Assembly (NCBI GenBank): GCA_947034885.2
Contig: OX344755.2
Coordinates: 22,017,052 to 22,081,051 of the forward strand
Source: Thuidium tamariscinum
Lineage: Eukaryota; Streptophyta; Bryopsida; Hypnales; Thuidiaceae
Direction of reading: 5' to 3'
Length of the DNA stretch: 64,000 nt
The translations under genes were made by a program, and so were the position numbers. Positions 56,601 to 64,000 of this stretch are shown here, piece by piece. Each line of letters starts with the position of its first letter. Within the stretch, counting starts at the first letter, position 1. The notes beneath the pieces are model-generated. The model searched no databases and was not told where the DNA came from. It saw only the letters and a list, made by a program, of their open reading frames with translations.

Positions 56601-58138
56601 TAGAAGTTAGAAGGGCTAATGACTATAGCAACTTGAGATGACTTTCTTGAATTCCAAGAGATTGAAACCTTCATTTGATCATTGTCATTACTCCTCATCT
56701 ACATGAATCCTAGATTTTAAAGCTTTTAGATTTAATTAAATAGGTAATAAACCAAGTCTCTAAGCATATGAAAGTCCTAAATTTTAGCACATTGAAATTC
56801 ACTAGAATTACAAATATGAGGGTATTGGTTCCTCAATTTATACTACTTTTTTTAAGAATTAATTTCTTTTTGTCCCGAGTGGGGCTAAAATCAATTTTTA
56901 GATACTTGAGTAATTAAAAGGTGTAGTCTTTCAAACACTAAAGTTAGAATTTTACTTTATAAAGTATGAATTGCACTTTGAAAAGTAAGTGTGCTAAGAG
57001 TGAATAGAGTTGTAAAGGTTATTGTATTAGGCATTTAGTTTTGACTTTGTTCAAACATCTTTTGATTTTTAAATGTGTTTTACTTCCTTGCAGGGCAAGT
57101 ATTCCGCAAAGGTTCTTATGTATGGGCATCAGCAACTTCTCTTCATTTTGATCCAAAACACCATCCAAATCCTCAAGAATTTGACCCCTCTAGATTTAAT
57201 GTATGTACACAATGTTTTACTATCTAAGAATGCAACTCATTTTTTGAATGTTAAGTCAAGTAGAGTTGTTTTGATTTGTGATTGTTTTCTTATGAAGATA
57301 TATCATATCATATAAGATCACACAACTTGGCTAGAATTGGTGGCATTAGTGTCTAATGACCAAGAACATGTTTAGTCTCTAGTTGAAAGAATGTACGACC
57401 TCTACTAGATAATGTTTCCATTGTTTATCACACTTGAATTCACTTTCCTTAGTAGACTTAGTTCAAATGCAATGCAAAAGTTGCTTGTATATAAACTCTA
57501 CTTAGTTTTATGCAATGGTATAATAATATATAAGTTATCTTTAATTCTATATGTTTGAAATTAACAAGCTATTTGCAATTCAAACCATATATAAGATTGC
57601 CACAAAAATTTATTTTAAATTTATTCATTTTTCTTCTCATTTCCAGTATTCTTAGATTTTGTATGACAAATGCTTTCATGAGTCTAATTTTTGACTACTG
57701 GAATTTGTTGTAGGAGAAGCCTAAGCCAAATACTTTCCTACCTTTTGGCCAAGGTCCACATTTATGCCCTGGAAGTGAAGTTGCACTAACAGAGACAATG
57801 TTCTTCATCCATCATCTTGTCACAAATTATAGGTGAGAATAGAAATATTGATTATGCATATTGAAATTAACAATAGTTCCAATAGTTTCAATGTTTTAAC
57901 AAAGGTTGTAAATGATCTTTCATGTTCGTGGATAAGTTTTGGTGGTAGAAGTCTTTAGGTCTTTATATAGAAGAATTATGATGAATGTATGTTTGTATAA
58001 TTGGAAATATTAAAATAATGTGCATTTTATGCCTATTGCAGCTGGGAAAGGTGTGGACGTGAAAAAGGAGTTATACAACATCCTATTAGAAAACTTGAAG
58101 ACTATCCAATTCGTTTGGTTAAAAGGTCTATGATATGA
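53608..58138 (+). CDS. Cytochrome P450, CYP85 clan, CYP707-like (P450-3)
   Basis: Exons: 53608 to about 53880 (exon 1), 54290-54602, 54807-54962, 55437-55676, 56139-56228, 56464-56539, 57094-57200, 57714-57832 and 58042-58138. Exons 2-9 are fully open and in phase; exon 6 is one codon shorter than in the other two. The most diverged copy: CGDPF replaces YGDPF and EILR replaces EIMR, while FDPSRF and [10 protein letters not shown] are kept. The I-helix reads FAASVTTSA (AASVTT at 55593-55610), with Val at the normally acidic site. The stop is TGA at 58136. Exon 1 again has anchor [15 protein letters not shown] in one frame and, in another, [17 protein letters not shown] with no stop where the sister genes have TGA. 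Homopolymers of T8 and C5 lie at the frame break. Confidence 0.85.
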
Positions 58139-59391
58139 AAAATTGAGTTATTGTGGTCTCAATTGGAGAGGTATCAATGTACTTGAGATGCTTTAGAATG
58201 AGCATCAATATTGACCAAAACATCAACCACCTCTAATTGAGCATCTATAGTGAGAGTAGATATGGTAAACCTTTAGTAGAGGAAATTATTGAATGTGTGT
58301 ATTAGCCTATGAGTATATATATGATTGTGTTAGCCTATGAATCCAATATCTTAGTAGTATGTTCATTGTATAATTATTTTGGAGATATGAATATGTATCT
58401 TATTTTGTATTGGAAATGTGATTTCTTCTTGCAATAATACCAATTGTCCATTTTGAAATATACTAGCTAGTGACCTACAATAATGGTAATTAGATTATTA
58501 GATAGTAGAAACATGTAGAAATTGCTCTTGAAGTAATGAACAAATAAGATGTATTGCAATTTCTTAATAGTAAACATGAGAGGTTTTTTCAGGATATTGA
58601 GAGACTGTTTCAGCCTTGTTCCCCATTTTGTGAACCATCCACTACTGGTCAAAATTTTAAAAAATTTTAAAAATTTTAATTTAAAAATTTAAAAATAATT
58701 TTTTTTAAATAATTTTTAAAAATTTATTTAATAAAATATTATTATCTGATGTGGTAATCTTTGTGCCACATTAGATCAAGTGTTGGGATAGTTTTCAGCG
58801 AGTTCCTATAGTCCGGGAACTCGCAGTCTCCCAACATGGTAAGAAAACCTTTTATGCATGTTGAACTTTCTCATATTTCACATTAAAAAAAATTCATGTA
58901 GTATAGTTTTATATAGTGAATGAACACTATGAGTAACTTGAAATGATGATTTAGGACTATTATAGCATACAAATAAGTGTTTTATCTTATTTGAAATGAT
59001 GTATAAAAGGTTGGGATTACAATTCATCTAGCATGTAATACTTGCCTACTGCATAAGACTACAAAGAACATTGAAACACGGCAATGGCAATCTTATATAT
59101 TTTAAACTTTTCTACTTATAAGGGCAATTGCCTCCCTTTGTCATCAATTGGAACTATATTTGGATCAAACCACACTCAAAGGTACCATTGGCATTACTTT
59201 ACTAGGACAAGACTAGAGTCCTTTTTTGAAGTTTTAAAGCTTTAAATTATTTTGATGTTGTCATTTTTTTAAAGTTTATAGATAGATAGTACTCCAATGC
59301 ATTTTATGTTTAAACACTTGCTAGATTTATATGTTTGGGATAATAGCCAACCTTGTGTGACTTTTCTTGATGATTCTATAGTTCATTACTA
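58139..59391. other. P450-3 3' flank
   Basis: Weakly similar to the 3' flanks of P450-1 and P450-2 (shared words such as CATATTTCACA and TATGTAGTATAGT), interrupted by a family D element. No gene is supported. Confidence 0.5.
58575..58856. mobile_element. Family D element in P450-3 3' flank
   Basis: Ends CATGAGAGGTTTTTTCAGG and AGAAAACCTTTTATG. The A/T-only centre (58650-58740) and the foldback GAGTTCCTATAGTCCGGGAA closely resemble 5911-6234, including the TTATCTGATGTGG text. Confidence 0.75.
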
Positions 59392-59704
59392 AGGTAGGAG
59401 GTCCATAAACCGCTCATCTAAGAGCTGAAGCTGACTTTTGGGTAGGTAGAACTTTTTAAAATATTTTTCAGTAAATTTTCCTTGAAAAGCAAGAGAAATT
59501 GACATCTAACCCAAGTTGTTTCATATTTTTTGAAGTTTTGTAGAATTAGTTATGAATTTCTGAAGCTGCAGAAAAGTGCATTTTTGTGGGCTCTAAAACT
59601 GACCACCTCCTCAAATGCACACCACTTGTACATTGGAAAGTGCAAAATGTACCTCTGGAGCCTGATTGGTTTTAGAACCCGCTCCATTTTAGGACCTCCT
59701 ACCT
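59392..59704. mobile_element. Family A MITE, copy 3
   Basis: 313 bp with near-perfect ends AGGTAGGAGGTCC and GGACCTCCTACCT, flanked by TA on both sides (59390-59391, 59705-59706). The best preserved of the three copies. Confidence 0.85.
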
Positions 59705-59780
59705 TAGGGCATGAGCAGTTTCGTAACTTGTGGTGGTTGTTCAGATTGCCAGGGATATTGAATAGCTATTATCTGATACA

Positions 59781-60090
59781 GGTTTGTTAGAGTGGCCCAT
59801 ACCCTGTCCCCGGATGCTTGTTGGTGTAGCCCTAGCTATGTCGTCGTTAGTCGACACCTCGCCGGGAAGGGGGCGGGGGTTGTTGCTGAAGAGCAGCAGC
59901 AAGCACAGGGTGGTAATGGAGACGAGGACAGGGGAAGTGTTGCTCGGGCTCGTGAGTCGAGGACAAGCGGGATTGCGTCGTGTTTGGTTCCGAGTAGAAA
60001 CGAAGGTTTTCGTTTGGATGAATGGCGATACTGCAGAAGCAGCATCAGTGACGCAACTGAAACGGACCTCAGTGTGAACTTCTTGGATGC
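59781..60090 (+). other. GC-rich open region, candidate 5' exon
   Basis: The composition changes abruptly to GC-rich between a possible acceptor (TGATACAG, 59780) and a possible donor (GATGCG|GTAACA, 60090). More than one frame is open; one has a polar EEQQQ / GDEDRG composition. The donor is phase 0, as is the CCT2 exon at 60918, so it could be an upstream exon or leader of that transcript. No domain is recognised and CCT2 proteins normally have no such extension, so an untranslated first exon or an unrelated fragment is equally possible. Confidence 0.3.
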
Positions 60091-60764
60091 GGTAACATTT
60101 TTGAGAGAGTGTGTATGAGTGAGGAGGTATGGTGACTTCCATTGATGTGTACTTGAACGATGCGGGAGCTTGCGGTTTAGGTTACAGTATGATTTTTTGA
60201 CCGTTACAGGATAATCGTTGTGATTCTGGTAGAATGTTCCTTGTAATTTTTATTAAACGATGTTTTGTCGTAGCAATTATCGATATACAGCTATTTCTAA
60301 ACCTACTTGAATCCGTTATGGCTAGGAGACGGTTGCCGGCGTCACTGTCCTTGTTTTAGTTCTTGATTTTAGGTCTCGAGAGCGATGCGATCCAAGCGAA
60401 ATATCGTAACTGATGCGATTTGAGGGGTTTGTGAAGCTTTTGAGGCATCGAAGGTGCCACTTGCTGTTAGGGTCTATGCGAACTTCTTCGCGCACAGGAA
60501 ACAATTTTTTCGGAATTAAATGGTGGAACATTCAGCTGTTACTCTCAGTGGACGTCTTACTTTGAACTTGTTTCGTTTCGCGATGCGAGCGAACTTGCCT
60601 TGTTTCCAGACCTGGATGTGCGTTGAGGGTCTTGTATTTTTTCCTTCAGGATTTTGCAGCTGATCATTCACATTCGGACAGATATTATGCATCGAATTTT
60701 TTTGCGAATTTAGAAACTAGTCAGTTCTCTTGTTTAACTGCAGGGCAGTAGGGTTTCTGATTGC

Positions 60765-60786
60765 AGTCGATCGATCGATCGATCGA
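60765..60786. repeat. Short (GATC)n run
   Basis: Five tandem GATC units between CAGTC and GACG, in the presumed leader or intron of CCT2. A simple repeat with no other inference. Confidence 0.8.
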
Positions 60787-60917
60787 CGTTGCAAAGGTCA
60801 TGCATTAGGGTTTAGACCCGTCGTTTTGTATGACTTAGCACTTACATTCTTCCTTGTTTCATTGGAAAGACATGGTAAAATCTGCTGATTGTGTGTAACG
60901 TGTGCTATGATTCTCAG

Positions 60918-62334
60918 GGGGAGTTGTTTAAGCCAGATGCCATGGAAGAGAAGGGCGAGCGTGCTAGGATGGTATGTTGCAATCCTCTGATCATCTGCTA
61001 TGTTAGCATGATAGACTCCTTGAACAGGGAATCCCTCTGGTAGTTTGTTGAATAATTGGATTTACTGTAGTGGAACAGCGGTTGTATCCATATTTATATA
61101 GCATCAGTGGCTTCCATGTTTTTCATATTTACGGATCGTGATATATCCTTATGCATAGTCCACTTCATCTTTCAGCAGATCAACCGATCGTAAGTATCCA
61201 GAAAGTTTGTACTTACCCGGCTCGAATGCATTATGTATGTGCCTTTCTGTTTTAACGTTTGTTTATCCCAATGCCAGTTATTGTCTTCACATTGAGAGAA
61301 AAAACCGTTGGCTCTGGCGACCTTTCTGAAGAACAACATGCTTCCTAGGTATTTGTGAAGATGGAGTTTGATGTCTTCTTTTGAATGACCGTTTTTCTGT
61401 CTTCATCTCGCAGGCCTCCTTTATTGGTGCAATGGCAATAGCAGATCTTGTGAAAAGCACCCTTGGTCCCAAAGGAATGGTTTGTAATTTTCTCCTTTGA
61501 GTTAATGGTTTGTGCAGCACGTTGCTAGTGGTAACATTACTACGCTCAATGCAGGCATTTGAAATGATATGTACCACGTATCAAATTGATATGTCAAGTT
61601 CTAATAATTTGGTTCTGTTTTCAAAACTTGTTTATCAGAGCATTGGATGACCCGTGACATCATTCGTTTTTTAGCATTTCGTACTGGGCACCTCCCGTCT
61701 TCAACTTTCTATGTGCTTTGATTTTGTTTGCAGGACAAGATTTTACAATCGACTGGTCGCGGGCACAACATAACAGTTACGAATGATGGTGCTACTATCT
61801 TGAAGTCGCTACACGTTGATAACCCAGCTGCCAAAGTCCTTGTTGGTGCGTCTTTTGTCATGCCTCTTGCAATTCATGCTGAACCTCATTATCCCTCTGA
61901 GCGTATGGTTATAATTCTTAAATCTTAAAGTTCCTAGAGGGTACTTTTCTTGCTTTATCCACAAGGCTAGAGTCAAATCTGAGCTTGTAGTTCTTGAGGG
62001 GAATTTTTAATGCAACAATCCTCATTTTGGAAGAGCTTTGTCCCTGCATTAGTTCAGAGTTCATTATTTGATTCCATATCCTGGAACCTCTGTGAATTTC
62101 TGTAAGTTCATAAATGATTTTCCTGTTGAGCGTGTTGTCCGTGAGGTTGTTAACGGGAATCTCGGCTGTGCCATCTGTTATTCTTTGGCAGATATCTCCA
62201 AAGTGCAAGACGATGAGGTAGGAGATGGCACCACATCCGTAGCAGTATTGGCTGGGGAGTTGCTTCGGGAGGCAGAGAAGTTGATTGCATGGATTATCTG
62301 TCAGATTTACGTGTCAAGTGTATTTAGGGTTTAG
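60918..62334 (+). CDS. CCT2: CCT2, T-complex chaperonin beta subunit, 5' part only
   Basis: Group II chaperonin subunit of the cytosolic TRiC/CCT ring that folds actin and tubulin. Four exons are seen: 60918 to about 60971 (ending EEKGERARM), 61414-61479 ([20 protein letters not shown]), 61734-61845 ([20 protein letters not shown] onwards) and 62192 onwards ([20 protein letters not shown]). GT-AG borders and phases fit. TLGPKG, TNDGAT and GDGTT are the conserved nucleotide-binding motifs of chaperonins. The initiator is uncertain: ATG at 60951, or an upstream exon ending just before 60918. After EKLIA (62289) the frame continues as unrelated residues to TAG at 62332. No donor site is apparent there, and the remaining roughly 420 residues are not in the window. 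The gene may be truncated, or disrupted by an insertion. Confidence 0.85.
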
Positions 62335-64000
62335 AGTCTAGGGCCCACATGTCTTGTTTTTATCGAGATTACTTAAATTTATGAATTGTACAACTATAAA
62401 AAAAGATTTTGTAAAAATTATTCTTGAACTAAATATAATATAATTTTTTAATCAATTAATTGATTATCAACAAAGTGTTCATTTGTTCTAAAAACAAAGT
62501 CAAACATTTAATTTCAAAAAGAGATTATATAAGGACCTAGATGTCAATAATATATACATTTTTTATTCTCACACAATCATCATTTGGATTATTTTATATA
62601 TTGAAAAAAACGTTCAAAAATATTTACTTCTGAATATTATAGAAAATAAAAATATATTCAATTTGTGTCAAAAAAGTCCTTTTCTACTTTATCATATAAA
62701 TATATATTCACATGATTTTTTTGGGATTCAATAATTTTATTATTCATTAGAAATTAGACTCCTTTTGTCTATTGAAAAACTTGACACATTGATAGTTTAA
62801 CTACAATTAGATTTTTAGTAAAGAATTTTTGTTTTTTTCATGAGTAAAATACTATTAGTCTTAACATGACTTGAAGCTCTAATAAAAAAGGACTACATCA
62901 CATGTAATTAATAGATTAGCATTAGAAAACAATAGATTAAAAGAAAATACATTGTAGATTTTGGTGTGTCTGACCCCTTTTGTGGTACATTAGAGTGTGA
63001 TTTGACCCATTTTTGTAAAATTTATATGAAGTGGACTTTCAAGTAGTCCTCTTTGATTTTTACTTCAATCAATGTGCTAATTTATGGTTTGAGAGTCATA
63101 ATTCAAGTTGAAAAGACATTCAAGAATACACTTAATTAGTATACTATATAGTGTAGCATATTTTTGAAATTTCTAAGCCTTTCTACAAGAACACAAGTTT
63201 GAAAATGAATGTGTGATACATAGTGGCATCTTTTAGCCCTTTCATTTCAACTGAATCTTGAAGACAAAGCATCTTGTTGTATAGGTGCTTGTTTACATTC
63301 ACTGTAAGATTTTGTACTAATTTTTTGAGATTACTCTTTGCCTTCTTTACATTGGAAAGCTCAATTCATCATTCACCAGTTTTCCTTGCTTTGTTTAGAA
63401 GGTATTTTCAATCTTTCAAGATCCAATCAAAATATATTTGAACAAGGGATTGATTACATTTAATCTCTAGACGTATTTAAATCCAACTTTAATCATCTAT
63501 AGTAAATAATAAGATTTTTCTTTTCCACTGGAAATATTTTGTGATATAGCCCTAGTCTAATTTTGGAAGTTAAAATGTTATACAATACATAATCTAAAAC
63601 AATGAAACTTTAGAAAATGATTGTTAAATGAATTATTCTTTCAATAAAACTTGAAAAAAACTATTTTTACATGTATACTTCCTACACTTGTATAGGGTCA
63701 TTTAGTCACAGAATGCTACACAAAAAGTGGGCACATGGCTTGTCTTGGTGAAGGGGAAAAAGGTATTTGTCTTCTATTCCATTATAAATAACTAGAAATG
63801 GGGTACCCAACCCCCAAAGAATGCAAGAACCCATTGTAAAGATTCAAATTCTACTAAATTTATTCCAATTCAATAGGTTTATCTTCACCAATCTAGAAGC
63901 AAGCTAGAGCTAGGATTCAACATTTCATCAAGTTCATATCTGGATATTAAGTTAGCAAATAAGCAGTTGTTCAAATTCACTATTTTTTTATTCTACTTTT
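62335..64000. other. AT-rich right edge, no feature recognised
   Basis: About 1.7 kb, strongly AT-rich, with no open frame of note, no CCT2 exon and no recognisable transposon terminus. It may be the start of a large insertion or intron interrupting CCT2 that runs beyond the window. Confidence 0.5.

Noticed and set aside
7303..58138. Treating each P450 open frame as a separate small gene or a pseudogene fragment
   Set aside because: The fragments join with GT-AG borders and matching phases into one P450 per locus, and exons 2-9 contain no stop or frameshift.
59836..60142. Minus-strand open frames (69-133 codons) over the GC-rich segment
   Set aside because: All frames are open here because of composition. 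No domain or splice logic supports the minus strand.
60918..62334. Bacterial or plastid GroEL/Cpn60
   Set aside because: [19 protein letters not shown] and [12 protein letters not shown] match the group II CCT beta subunit, and introns are present.
1..64000. CRISPR arrays, tRNA or rRNA genes, and intact LTR retrotransposons
   Set aside because: No regularly spaced direct repeats, no cloverleaf with the conserved TTCRANNC box, no rRNA text, and no pair of long terminal repeats or gag-pol domains could be found by reading. A tRNA scan and an LTR finder would be the decisive checks.

Overview
The window is nuclear DNA of a land plant. Genes have many exons with GT-AG introns, the sequence is AT-rich, non-autonomous DNA transposons are abundant, and a LINE fragment of plant type is present. 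I cannot place the lineage below land plant. There is no sign of bacterial or organelle DNA.

Four protein-coding loci can be supported, all on the plus strand. Three are tandem paralogous cytochrome P450 genes of the CYP85 clan, most like CYP707 in exon content: 7303-12849, 30154-35486 and 53608-58138. In each one, exons 2-9 can be followed base by base with open frames, matching intron phases and GT-AG borders. They cover about 400 residues from the YG(D/P) region to the stop codon. K-helix ExxR, PSRF and heme-Cys motifs are present, but the acidic residue of the I-helix (A/G)Gx(D/E)TT motif is replaced in all three. Exon 1 carries the membrane anchor, but its junction to exon 2 does not resolve in any copy. 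The fourth locus, at the right edge, is the 5' part of the cytosolic chaperonin subunit CCT2 (TCP-1 beta). Its homology stops in mid-exon at about 62289.

Layout: 1-5250 is repeat-rich and without genes. 5255-27150 (S1) and 29375-42840 (S2) are two copies of one segmental duplication. Each holds a P450 gene and a long 3' flank. They differ by clean insertions: a nested transposon stack in the 5' region of P450-1, three 261-bp elements and about 6.1 kb only in S1, and other elements only in S2. Because each copy often shows the empty site of the other, target-site duplications can be read directly. 43-52 kb is a transposon graveyard with a LINE 3' end, CACTA elements, foldback elements and a 4-bp-TSD family. 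53-58.2 kb is the third, more diverged P450 unit. 59.4-62.3 kb holds a small inverted-repeat element, a GC-rich open region and CCT2. 62.3-64 kb is AT-rich with nothing recognisable.

The three P450s probably arose by successive tandem duplication of a unit of about 23 kb (start-to-start spacing 22.85 and 23.45 kb). P450-1 and P450-2 are the youngest pair. CCT2 is an unrelated housekeeping neighbour. Transposon families are named A to I here for cross-reference only.
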